Assembly (NCBI GenBank): GCA_013339765.2
Contig: JABSTR010000955.1
Coordinates: 496,001 to 560,000 of the forward strand
DNA length: 64,000 bases
Direction: 5' to 3'
DNA from: Haemaphysalis longicornis
Lineage: Eukaryota; Arthropoda; Arachnida; Ixodida; Ixodidae
The notes beneath the pieces are model-generated. The model saw nothing but the letters and a program-made list of their open reading frames with translations. It was not told where the DNA came from and did not search any database. Numbering within the stretch: the stretch's first letter is position 1; every line of letters starts with the position of its first letter. Below, one piece after another: positions 21,907-31,111 of the stretch. The position numbers and the translations under genes were made by a program.

Positions 21907-23670
21907 TGTAGCGCCACCATCATCATTAGGAGATTGGCCAGCTGGCTCGGAAGACACTCGGCACCCGGCACCCGGTCTGGAACGGCACCCCGTTTCTACG
22001 CGCGTCGTCCGGACCATGGCACGGCTAACGCAACCTAAATAAACGTGGGCTCGGCCACACCCCCTCATCGGCCGCCTACAATTTGGTGACCCAAACAAGC
22101 GGCTTCGCCATGGTTTCGCAACGCTGCTTCCTCAGCCACAACGCGGACGACGCCACGCGAAGAACGTACCCCGCCCTCCCAGACCTTCCCTTGCTGATCC
22201 CGATTGATTCCATCTCAAACCACGCTGCATGGTTCGTCATCTTGGAGAGCCATTTTTATGTAAATGACATCTGCTCCCCGGAAATCAGGTACCTCGTGGC
22301 ACTACAGAAGCTACCTGCTAACATCATTGAGCAGATCCAGCTGCCGACCCCAGGACCCGGTGCGTATGACGACTTGAAGGCCGCTGTCCTAAAACACTAC
22401 GGTATAGGAACGCCTTTGTCCACACCACCACGCCTTCCAACGGCATCTGTGGATAACACGTCGCCGGCAGGTCGACCCTCGCCTGACCAACAAGCGCGAG
22501 CCCGGACTACGACTTGCGGCACTTCCGCATTGGCGTTTCACTTAGCCAACTCGACGCAACACCTGGCGCAGTCCCACACGTTGTTGTGTCTGCTGCACAA
22601 ACCAACCTGCCACAGCTCGCCTCGAACGCTTCTTCTACTCCAGGCGAGGGCTCCGGTGAGCGCCTTGGCTCCGTGACCGTGCTATCTTTCCGAAACTCGT
22701 CGCCTGCTTCGCCAACGTTGCACATGAAGTGCACCACGACGTTGACGCAATGCCCAGCTCCACTGAAATCGCAGCCTGACTCAGGTGAATCGTACATTGT
22801 GGCCCTGTCCGCGGACACCAACAACACAGCCAAGGCCACTGCTCTACATCAGGTGCCCCAAGAGCGCCCCGTAAACCGCGACGTGCAGGATGACCAGACC
22901 ACGGCCGCACAATAGCCCGACCAGACAAACTCTGTTTTTCGGCGCCGCCGACGTCGCCACCGACGCCCTAAGCAACAGTCGTCAAAGCGTGTTTCGTCGC
23001 AGGGGCTCCATCAGTGCACGCCCCCAAGCCGTCACTGGCGCCTTGCCCAACGCCCTTGGCTCGTGTCCGGTCGACGGCGACTTCGGATTCGTGCAAATAC
23101 TCGTCGGCGCTCCGGCACTCGGGTGTCTTGTTGTTGTCGCGCTCAGCAGAGTGGGCATACCACGGACGCACCCGGAACCTCCGCAACGACGCTGCGCCCG
23201 AAACCGCGGTCGACAATTCCGCGTCAAGGACGTCAGCCTCGTCGAACCGGCTGCCGAACGACGATGTGCACGCGTCGCCAGAGCTTGCTTATGCAGCGCC
23301 AATTCTCGGAGCATAGCCATTTCGTCTACACCATGGCCGCGCCTCACGCCACTTATTCTCCGGGGCTGCTACACCCTACACCAACTCGTCCCATCGTCCA
23401 CTCCCAGCCTCGTCCACCAGAGGTTTCCCCACATCCCGGACGCTACCTCGCCGACGACCAGGACCGTGCCGTTATTCAACCCCTACCACTTGACCACTGA
23501 CTGCCCACGGACTCTTCCTGACAACGGTAAGCTGGCTCGGAAGGCACTCGGCAACCGGCACCCGGTCTGGAACGGCAGCCCGTTTCTACGCGCCTCGTCC
23601 TGACCATGGCACGGCCAACGCAACCGAAATAAACGTGGGCTCGGCCGCACCGCCTCATCGGCCGCCTACA
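21907..23670 (+). mobile_element. Short Gypsy-like LTR element D, 1.76 kb, 4-bp target duplication
   Basis: 5' LTR 21907-22080 (174 bp, TGTAG...CTACA, AATAAA inside). The 3' LTR-like copy at 23530-23670 ends in the same CTACA but lacks the first ~30 bases. The target duplication ATGT lies at 21903-21906 and 23671-23674. A primer-binding-site-like 'tggtgacccaaacaagc' follows the 5' LTR. The internal region starts with a gag-like frame (22083-22480) holding 'WFVILESHFYV', 'YLVALQKLP' and 'YDDLKAAVLKHYG', like Gypsy gag. After that no protease, RT or integrase is present, so it depends on another element for mobility. It sits inside LINE B ORF1. Confidence 0.88.
22083..22480 (+). pseudogene. Truncated Gypsy-type gag in element D
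   Basis: The frame opens just after the 5' LTR. About 130 residues match the N-terminal half of the gag of short tick-type Gypsy elements: a 'WF...ESHF' region, then 'EIRYLVALQKLP', then 'YDDLKAAVLKHYG'. The same layout is seen in the gag at 25116-24686 ('WFLQAESQF', 'YVVRSLP', 'YDQLKAAILER'). No CCHC knuckle follows; the frame runs on in proline-rich sequence without known motifs to 22676. Confidence 0.6.
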
Positions 23671-24285
23671 ATGTTACTCCTTAGCAACCCAGGAACTACA
23701 CTGGGGTCCACCCCAGATATCTTGAATTGAGGTAGGCGACGGGGAGGTTGGGATGTCTTCAGTGCAGTCTGTAGGTGAGCATGGGATTCTATCGCCCTTT
23801 GTAGGTTGCCTATTGAAGCTTGATCGGCTGATACGACTGTCAGACCAGAGCGTGTGGGGATGAGCTTTACTAGCTTCACTCCGATTTCAGAGGGGTCATT
23901 TCCAAAAGTAGATTTGAGCATGGCAGTAATCTCGGGTCCTTGTTAACTGTAGACAGGAGAGGAGCGAGGTGTAGAACGTAGTTTGGATTGTTCGTTGGAG
24001 TTGAAGGTCTAGCAGCAGCTTCATTGTCCTTATGACTAAATGGACGCGGCACAGGCAACGAGGAACTGCCGGAATGAATAGCACCTTGAGAACTGCGTAT
24101 GGCCTCCACGTACGATTGCTTCGCGATGAGTGGGGAATCCTGGGGCTCGGCATTCTTGCGAAAAGAATCCGCAAGTTGAGTGCGTAGTTCCTTGATCTGG
24201 GCTTCAGAACGTGAGAGCCGCATGCATAACACTATCATCCTGTGCTGCAACCTCTCGAAAGTTTCGAGAGATTGCAGCGTCGAGA
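23671..24285 (-). mobile_element. LINE B ORF1, N-terminal part (beyond inserted element D)
   Basis: Minus-strand frame: a coiled-coil-like stretch near 24260-24130 ('MRLSRSEAQIKELRTQL'), a serine/proline-rich linker, then an RRM-like segment ('VKLVKLIPTRSGLTVV' near 23850) and 'FKISGVDPS' near 23725. Joining across element D with one ATGT copy keeps the frame and leads straight into the zinc-knuckle half at 21906. D therefore inserted into a then-intact ORF1. The upstream start is obscured by a Gypsy LTR fragment at 24286-24311. Confidence 0.75.
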
Positions 24286-24311
24286 CTGTAGCGTCGAAAT
24301 CGACGCTACAG
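24286..24311. repeat. Palindrome made of two facing LTR starts
   Basis: 'ctgtagcgtcga' and its reverse complement face each other with a 2-base spacer. TGTAGCGTC is the first part of the LTR of the adjacent minus-strand Gypsy (25347 reading down), so this looks like two LTR termini joined head to head. A second small palindrome (ctctcgaaa/tttcgagag) lies at 24252-24270. Confidence 0.6.
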
Positions 24312-24512
24312 GGCTTTCCCCCAAGAGAGGAGCTGGTGCGACGCTCTGATAAACCCAACGTACATGATGGTCACGGTGGTGTGCAGCCACAGTGGGAAGA
24401 CTCGTAGGCTTGATGTCGGCGGTGGTGACGTATGCCGGCTTCAGGAGCTCTAGGGCTATGTTGTCGTGAGAGCCATTGATGTCGATGACATATGTTTACG
24501 AGTGTCGTTCTA

Positions 24513-24602
24513 CCACAGGGAAAGGGCCAACGTAGTGTGGTTGTAAAGGGCGGCGCACGGGTCCTTACCACACAAAAACATGTGTTGGCCCTTTCCCTGT
24601 GG
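24513..24602. repeat. 19-bp perfect inverted repeat in the rearranged Gypsy
   Basis: 24513-24531 is the exact reverse complement of 24584-24602 (gttggccctttccctgtgg). The shorter pair gtgtgg/ccacac lies inside. It marks two opposed copies of the integrase 3' end. Confidence 0.85.
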
Positions 24603-24685
24603 GAAGCCCTGTAGCGTCAAGCTACAGTGCTAGCGGCAGCAGCGTGACGCAGGCCCATGAACGCGCTCACTCGCCGGAGGGCTCA

Positions 24686-25116
24686 CGCGGCAATGCGCCG
24701 TCCATGGCTTGGGCACGTGAGCCGAGGAGTTGGGTCATGCGCCGCTGGAGTTGGCTCGGTCTGCGGTCGCCAAGTTTTTCGCTGTAAAGTAGCTGCTGTA
24801 GGCACGTGCGCTCAGATGCTGCGGTACGTTCGAGGATCGCGGCTTTGAGCTGGTCGTAGGCCGTTGCTGGAGGGTTGCGTATGAAGGAGGCGAGAATGTC
24901 CGCAGCCTCTTCAGCAGCAGTCGCGGGTAGAGATCTGACGACGTAGTGAAACTTGCGTTCTTGGGAGGCGATGCCAGACAGCGCAAACTGTGACTCGGCC
25001 TGGAGGAACCAGATGGCCGGGTTGTGTTCCCAATACGGCGGCAAGTGGATAGCCAGGGCGGCGATCTCGTTGCCGGCTGCTTGCGGTGGTCGCTGGTCCG
25101 GGTCGTTGTTGGACAT
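24686..25116 (-). pseudogene. Gypsy gag, truncated
   Basis: Begins 'MSNNDPDQRPP' 46 bases inside the 5' LTR. The readable pattern 'PPYWEHNPAIWFLQAESQF', 'RKFHYVVRSLP', 'YDQLKAAILERTAASE' and 'LLGSRAQAMDGAL' is the capsid-like gag of this Gypsy group. The frame is open for about 140 residues and is then cut by a piece of LTR in the opposite orientation, so the zinc knuckle and all of pol are lost. Confidence 0.8.
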
Positions 25117-25347
25117 GGCTCTACAACTTTACTGGAAGGGATATCACGTCCGGGTGACCAACTGTAGAGCGCATGCCACGGAGGCGTTGAAACAGAGACG
25201 ACCAGACCACGTAGCAAGGCCAGTATATTCAGAATGCCGTGGGGTCTCTATTTACTGATGCCAGGGGCGCGCGAGCCCTCCGGCGAGTGAGCGCGTTCGT
25301 GGGCCTGCTTCACGCTGCTTCCGCTGGCACTGTGGCTTGACGCTACA

Positions 25348-26100
25348 CAGTAAAGAAGTTGTTAATAAGTATCGCCAAGCTTTCAACTGCAAAGCACGTA
25401 AGCAGACTTCAGAGCCCCAAGATCATTTTATATCGAAAATCAGACGAACGGTTTCGATGATGTAACAGCGAGCAGCAAATATTTTGAATGTGCTGCGTTT
25501 TCATGGCCCTATTTTATTATTGGCCAGCCGACCTTAGTCACGTGAGTGTATTGTCTGCCACCGACGGTAGAAATGGGCAGGAACTACTTCTTGGAAAGAC
25601 AATTTTCAAAACGAAAGCTAATATGAATGCCTTAAACAGAAAATAAATGAACTCTGAAGTGAAATACAGATGAATAAAATCAAATCGCGATAAAGTAACG
25701 TTGGATTTACCTGCCACCACTGCAACAGTGGAGCGAGAGAACGCACTGAAAAATGCGCCACGCCCTACTCGCGCCCCCTTGGAGCGTGCTGCCCTGGACC
25801 GGTTACGTCACCTCAAAGATCAGCAAATAGCACGAATCGTATTTTCAAAGCGCTTGAACTCCGCCTCGAAATATCATCATGTTACGTAGACATCGCTAGA
25901 GCTCGCGTCTCCCGAGTTCCGCTCAATCTCGGACCTTCTGGAATAGCACCCCAGAAGGGCCCCGTCACGTGTACACCCCCGTGCGTCGGACCAGTCGGCG
26001 CAGGCTCGGTCTGTCCCCCAATTTCTTGGGCCTTGCTTGCAACGAGCCACACATCCGACTCGTCAACCTCAGGTGAAGACCACATCCCAAGTAACGTTTC
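25348..26100. other. No recognisable gene up to the plus-strand Gypsy
   Basis: AT-rich to about 25700, then more GC-rich. The short plus-strand frame at 25701-25889 has no known motif and no convincing splice sites. The last ~150 bases probably belong to the 5' part of the following Gypsy gag. Confidence 0.4.
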
Positions 26101-26114
26101 GCCATCCCTGCACA

Positions 26115-26400
26115 CTGAACACTTTTCATGGGGATGTGTTCGAATATATTCAGGATTGGCTCACCCACTTCGAGCGTGTTGCTGCTGATTTCCACCGTTG
26201 GGAATGATTGCCAGCAGCTTCGCAGCGCCTACTTCTCGTTGAAGGGCAGTGCCGTACATGTGCGAGGGGAAACTCCCTCGCAGGGTCTTTTTTCAGGGAT
26301 TCAGAGGCGATGGGACTTGCCACAGTGCCAAAAAATGGACGAGGGCGCTTGGAAGGGTTATGGGTCAACATGCATTCTTAAACACCGCACGACGTAGACC
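26115..26400 (+). pseudogene. Gypsy gag fragment
   Basis: The plus-strand reading 'TFHGDVFEYIQDWLTHFERV' followed by 'ADFHRW' matches the start of the retrotransposon gag domain (F.G....D.W...FE....N.W). After a frame change near 26200, 'YFSLKGSAVHV' and 'GIQRRWDL' continue the domain. It fits the 5' part of the same plus-strand Gypsy whose protease and RT lie at 27780-29945. The zinc knuckle is not found; about 1 kb of other sequence follows. Confidence 0.65.
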
Positions 26401-26479
26401 AAGGGCTACCCGAAAACCAGACAATGGTAAAACAAGCAAATCACCTCAGACACCACGAAATACACTATCTAACGAACCA

Positions 26480-27480
26480 TAGTTAGAATAGTTCATGGAA
26501 AAAGTTCACCATGACTGAGCGGTATTGTAGGGCGTCGGTGCTCGGTGCGGCGATATGATGCGATCCGATGCGATGCAGGGAACTGTGTGGCGCGAGGGGG
26601 GGCCGATGGCTGCGTCCGGCGTGCCGAGTCCTCGCCGAGGTCAACCCGTCTTAGCGGTAGTGCTCGACACCCGGCCACAAACAGGCACCAAGCAACAGCA
26701 GCCGGCGGGCAGCAGGCCGGTGTCGACGCCGAGGAAACAGCGGGCCAGGAACAGGGCACGCTGTGTCTTCGTGCGCCTTCCGCGGGACAGGACTCTAGAA
26801 GATAGGCAGGGACCGCAGGAAGGCAGGGCGTCAGGTCCCAGAGCTCGGGTCCCAGAAACCCGGCGCGCTCTCCACTGCTCGCCCAGATACGGCTCTCCTC
26901 GAACCTTCCTCTTCCACTCAACCACACGTTTGCCTCTGTTCTCCGCTAGCCTCCCTAGCTCTTCGGTTGTGGCCGCCTCTCACTGGTCCACGTCCTCCCC
27001 TCGTGTGACTTGCCGCTTCATTTTCTTCGGCACCGCAGGATGAGGGCAATCCCTTCACGGTCATGTGCCCGCGCTTGCGCCGAAACGACCGCGTCACCTC
27101 ACAACATGGTACGAAAATCACGGGACAAGCTTGACGACGTGGAATGACTTCCGTCAGTCGACACGAAAGGTTCTCAAAATACCGACCGACGAGACCAAGC
27201 ACTGAGTTTGTGGGCGTTGCGGATACAAAAGTCCAACGACAGCGCCGCCATGTTTGCAGAGGTCATGGCGGGCCTTTTTTACCGCGCTGATCCGGCCATG
27301 TCCTAACCAACCAAGCTTCGCTACTTCATGTATGCGGGCATGGAGCAATTGTTTGCAGGCCTCGTGAGAAATCTACTGTGCAGCGTGATAGATTTTATTA
27401 GGGAGGCGATGGCTATCGAGTGGTTCTCTGTACGAACGCAGCCGCCAATACGACCGAATGGGCACGAAAGCTCATGTCAA
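26480..27480. other. GC-rich unclassified sequence, probable insertion in the Gypsy
   Basis: Open frames on both strands (for example 26555-27043) follow from high GC content and carry no recognisable domain. The block separates gag from protease of the plus-strand Gypsy, so it is probably an inserted element. No terminal repeat or target duplication was identified. Confidence 0.4.
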
Positions 27481-28019
27481 CGCTGCCCTTGTTACGAGTG
27501 ACGATAATTCATCGCGAGACTGAATCCGGTCAATTCTGCGAAAACAGCTAAGTAAGCTCGGAATTGCATAGCCGCAGTCAGCGCCTCCTCTGGACAGGAT
27601 TGGGCGTGGATCCTGGCCCGCAGCGGCGAAGCTAGACGAAGCAACCTCAGGAGGCAAGGTTGCTGATACCACAAGTCCCGAAGACTTTCACCAGCCGCCG
27701 ACAGAAGCCGACGATGTAGCGACGACGAATCGGTGGGAACAAATCTTGGAAGGAGTACCGCCGCAGGGCAAACACACAACGACGATGACTTTAAATGCCG
27801 GTCAAATCGTTAGTGCAGAGCTCGGCGTTGCTATCAGCGGACATGGGGTGACCGCTTTTCTCGACACTAGGGCGAATTACTCCGTCCCATCATCCGCCAA
27901 CAACTTTCCGGCCGCTTGAGTAAAGTGAAGACTCCGTGGGACGGACCGCCGTTCCGTTTAGCCGGAGGTCACTTCCTGACCGCGGTCTGGAAGCGCGCGG
28001 CTAGGATTTGTTTAGGTGG

Positions 28020-28348
28020 CTCCGACTTTGCACTTTTAGATGCAAAGCATCTCTTGTTCGGGGCTATGTCCTGCGTCCGTCCATTGTCCGCACCTCTCCC
28101 CCTCTCTACGCCAACTGCGCGATAAGCGCGCATGCGCGTCACCTTTCTCAGCTCCTCCTCTCCACTCAATCTGATCTATATAACGTCAGTCTCTCCTCTC
28201 TCCAACAGCTGTGCGCGCTGCTCCTTCTTCCCCTACTCCTCGCCACTTCAGATAAACCAGGTCCGCGCCGCTGCTTCCTTCAGTTGCTGCTTCGGTCTGC
28301 GCCGTCCGATGAGCTGACAATGGACGCCAACGATTCCGGCAGTGACCC
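28020..28348 (+). repeat. Repeat H ('tagatgcaaagcatct' end)
   Basis: Starts with the palindromic block 'tttagatgcaaagcatctc' and continues through C-rich sequence to about 28330. The reverse complement of 58785-58895 matches its first ~110 bases, including 'gcgcatgcgcgtc'. It lies within the protease gene of the plus-strand Gypsy, next to the SINE. Class unknown; short interspersed or MITE-like. Confidence 0.5.
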
Positions 28349-28440
28349 GCCGTGGTGGCTCAGTGGCTAAGGCGTTGCGCTGCTGAGCACGAGGTCACGG
28401 GTTCGATTCCCGGCCGCGGCAGCCGCTTTTCTGATGGAGG
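28349..28440 (+). mobile_element. tRNA-derived SINE head
   Basis: Contains an A box-like 'tggctcagtggctaaggc' and a B box 'gggttcgattcccgg' about 30 bases apart, framed by 'ccgtggt' and 'cggccgcgg'. This is the tRNA-related head of a SINE family that I recall as abundant in ticks. The usual SINE body and tail are absent; after 'gcgaaaagcaaaac' the hairpin begins. Degenerate relatives are at 38266 and 43986. Confidence 0.8.
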
Positions 28441-28452
28441 CGAAAAGCAAAA

Positions 28453-28574
28453 CAAAATTACACCATCTTCCCACGTGGGAACCCTGAGGAGATGCAAAGC
28501 ATCTCGACTTTGCACGAGTTTGCACGGCTTTGCATCTCCTCAGGGTTCCCACGTGGGAGGATGGTGTAATTTTG
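28453..28574. repeat. Near-perfect 47-bp-arm hairpin
   Basis: Arm 28453-28499 pairs with 28528-28574 with a single mismatch and a 28-base loop. The arm start 'aaattacaccatcttccc' recurs at about 52110. The right end coincides with the point where the protease reading resumes. Either a foldback/MITE insertion or an inverted duplication of a SINE-tail segment. Confidence 0.9.
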
Positions 28575-28979
28575 TCATTCTTCCACACTGCTGCAAGGGC
28601 ATAATCTTGGGGATTGACTTTCTGCGTGAACATGAAGGCGTTATAAACATTGGCGAACGCTTGGTTAGCCTGTCGACTAACCTTCCTTTAGAAAGGCTTG
28701 CTCGGGTAGTCGACCTAAGCGTTCTGAACTGAAGTCGACCTAAGCGTCCTGCCCCTGTCCTGCGCATTTGTTGCGAAGCGTGCGACGACCCTTGCACGCC
28801 GGCGGCGAGGCTGAGCCCCTACACTTCGGGTTGACTACGGCTTTGCCATCGCAATAGGCCTCGAGCACCTGTCCTGCGGCCGCTGCAATCTTCTGCTGCC
28901 AACTTCAGCAATGAGCGCCGGCACATAGCGAAAGGGACCACGCTAGCCTTCATCGAAGGTATCGGTGAAGCAGAAAGCT

Positions 28980-29945
28980 GTTTTCTGCTGCAAACTGGCA
29001 CAACAGCGGGAGCAAGCTCTGAACTATCAATATACCTCAACCGCAGCCTGGTGTCTGCAAATCGCTGAGCGCTTCTCGATGTACTGCACTCCTTCCAAGA
29101 CCGCTTTTCATCCACGTCAGGGGTTCGTCAAACGCCACCAAGAAAACACCGAACAATTTCGAAGAGACGACCAGGCCGATTCGTCAAACCGTTACCGTGT
29201 ATCCCCCAAGGAGCGCGATGCAATACGGCGGCAAGTACAGCAGATGCTGCAAGACGACGGCATCACACCGTCGAACAGCCCCTGGGCGACTCCTGTCGTT
29301 TTGGTCAAAAAGAAATATGGGACCTTACGGTTCTATGTTGATTACCGCAAACTGAACCAGGTGACCAAAACGGACGCTTATCTGTTGCGCCGGGTTGACG
29401 ACTCACTCTATTGACTCCGACACGCCCGCTAGTTTTCGTCAATGGAGCTCAAAAGCTGTCATTGGCAAATACAGGCCGATGAGCAGGACCGCTAGAAGAC
29501 GAGTTCGTGACGCCGGGTGTACTTTGGGAATTTAAAGTTCTGCCCTTCGAATCGTGCTCCGCCCCGGTAACTTTTCAAAGACTAATTGACACCGTGCTGT
29601 CGGGCTTAAAGTGGCCACCCTGTTTGGTATATCTGGAAGACGTGATCGTATTTCCCGCCACCTCCTCGAACGCCTCATGTCGGTCCTCGAGGCGATACCA
29701 TCCACCGGGCTCACTCTGAAAACCGAGAATTGTCATTTTGGGTGCGAGGAACTGGTTTTCCTTGGCCGCGTCGTCAGCAGTGCCAGAGTTCTTCCCGATA
29801 CCAGCAAGGTTGGAGTGGTTGCTCAATTTCCCCACGCCATCCAACAAGAAAGCCGTCAGACGCCTTTTGGGGCTATGCTCCTATTACCAGCCATTTATTG
29901 AGAACTTCGCTTATATAGTAGCGCCCCTTACTTGCCTTAGATTAT
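28980..29945 (+). pseudogene. Gypsy reverse transcriptase, decayed
   Basis: A frame to 29414 reads 'RRQVQQMLQDDGI', 'PSNSPWATPVVLVKKK' and 'LRFYVDYRKLNQVTK', the first three RT blocks. After a break (29415-29500), 'FKVLPFESCSAPVTFQRLID' follows at 29530-29590. Then comes 'CLVYLEDVIVF' near 29625, where the active-site YxDD is changed to YLED. 'TLKTENCHFGCEELVFLG' and 'SNKKAVRRLLGLCSYYQPFI' continue to 29900. At about 29945 it is cut by the 3' tail of the minus-strand LINE E, so RNase H and integrase are missing. The changed catalytic residue and frameshifts make it inactive. Confidence 0.8.
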
Positions 29946-29970
29946 GACTCACACTTGGCCGAGCAGACCT

Positions 29971-29998
29971 GGAGAGAGAGAGAGAGAGAGAGAGAGAA
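29971..29998. repeat. (GA)n microsatellite at the 3' tail of LINE E
   Basis: GA dinucleotide run of about 28 bases immediately at the 3' end of LINE E (CT on the element strand). Confidence 0.85.
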
Positions 29999-30459
29999 GC
30001 ACTTTATTAAAGAAGACCTCTAAGCGAGGGAGGTGACCGACAGCCGGAGCTGTGCGGCGACCTTCATAGTCCGGGCTATGATGATCTTGTCTCTCCGGGT
30101 CAGAGCAGCTCAGCGCTGCCTCCCAGAGCTCCGAGGAATTGATTTGAGGGAGGGGATCATATGGACAGGCCCACATGTGATGTTGCACCGTGGCCTTGTC
30201 TCCGCATAGTGGGCAAAAGGGAGAGGGGTAAACTGAGGGGTGTATGTGATGGAGGAGGGCCTTATTGGGAAGGGATTCGGTCTGTGCGAGTCTCCATAGT
30301 CGTTCTTCCGTGTACGTCAGTGAGGGGTGGGCCGGTGGGTATTTAAGGCGAGAGAGGCGATAATGAGTAGTTATTTCGTTGTAGCTCAATAGGCTATCTC
30401 GGGCTGATCTGGCTCCGTGAGAGGCTACGGAGGTGGCGCACGCCCGGGAGGTAGGTGCT

Positions 30460-31057
30460 CGGGCTGTCGTGTGTGCCACCTCGTTACCCCCAAGCCCAGT
30501 GTGGGCAGGAGTCCAAATCAGCTCAACTTGGGTAGTAGGTGGGTTTTAGAGGAGACGTTTTAGGGCCTGGGGTGAGATGGTACCCGCAGCATAATTTCTA
30601 ATGGCCGTTTTCGAATCAGAAAATATGATTGAGGGTGGTGGCCGACTTGCAAGGGCTACTCGATTGCCGCCTGTTCCGCCGCGACCGGTTCTGCCGTGCG
30701 GATCGTGAGAGAAGTGAGTGGCGGATTGTTTGGGGCGTTGATGACTGTTATAGCGAATGCATTGCGGTGCCGATATTCAGCTACATCGACATACACTGTG
30801 TCTGGGCGTATCGGGTACTTTTCTGCAAGCTTTTTGGCCCTGTGCATCCTGCGGCCCCGGTGTGCATCAGGGTGCATATTTCGAGGGAGGGGACGGATTC
30901 TGATATCAGCGTGAATTTCCAGTGGGCTAGAAGACTTGGAAGCTGTGATGATGGGCGCTTTGAGTGGGAGGCGTTGAAGCAAATGCTGTCCGGGAAGAGT
31001 TTTGGTTAGTCGATTCAGTTGTCCAATACGGTGTGCTTCTATGAGCTCCTGTGCCAT
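30460..31057 (-). pseudogene. LINE E RNase H domain
   Basis: 'VYVDVAEY' near 30770 carries the first catalytic aspartate (usual form DA). 'EPVAAEQAAIE' near 30670 carries the glutamate. 'FSDSKTAIRNYAAGTISP' near 30620 holds the second aspartate, and 'LIWTPAHTGLGGNEVAH' near 30510 the last histidine/asparagine region. A stop interrupts the stretch near 30552. It sits between the RT and the C-terminal zinc finger as in I-type elements. Confidence 0.75.
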
Positions 31058-31111
31058 GTTGTAGTTACCGGTGGCCTCAAGCCTGGCAGTGGAAGTGCCG
31101 GGTGGTAGTTG

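Larger units (their letters stand above)
24286..25347 (-). mobile_element. Rearranged Gypsy element: LTR, gag, inverted 3' end
   Basis: 5' LTR at 25347-25163 on the minus strand (185 bp, TGTAG...CTACA), followed by a gag frame. Pol is missing. At 24603-24685 the start of the same LTR appears again on the plus strand, preceded by the integrase-end block at 24584-24602. On the minus strand, 24531-24345 is an integrase C-terminus (GPF-type 'YVGPFPVVERHS', then 'VIDINGSHDNIALELLKPA'). It is followed by a purine-rich 'gggggaaag' polypurine tract and TGTAGCGTC. The inverted 3' ends facing each other suggest autointegration or an inversion-deletion after insertion. Confidence 0.75.
27780..28740 (+). 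pseudogene. Gypsy aspartic protease, split by a SINE/hairpin insertion
   Basis: 'GVTAFLDTRANYSV' at 27849-27890 is the active-site region, altered from the usual DTGA to DTRA. It is followed by 'TPWDGPPFRLAGGHF'. The reading is interrupted at about 28015-28025. It resumes at about 28575 with 'FVILPHCCKGIILGIDFLREH', where ILGxDFL is the conserved second half of retropepsins. The intervening 550 bases hold a repeat, a tRNA-derived SINE and a hairpin. Confidence 0.75.

Noticed and set aside
22890..23603. 237-codon open frame on the plus strand in element D
   Set aside because: Overlapping open frames on both strands reflect high GC content; no domain was recognised and it lies within a non-autonomous LTR element.
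26555..27043. 162-codon open frame in GC-rich DNA
   Set aside because: Equally long frames on the other strand, low-complexity arginine/serine/proline composition and no motif or splice context.
28352..28423. tRNA gene-like sequence with A and B boxes
   Set aside because: It lacks a consistent cloverleaf and acceptor stem pairing, has degenerate relatives at 38266 and 43986, and matches the head of a dispersed SINE.
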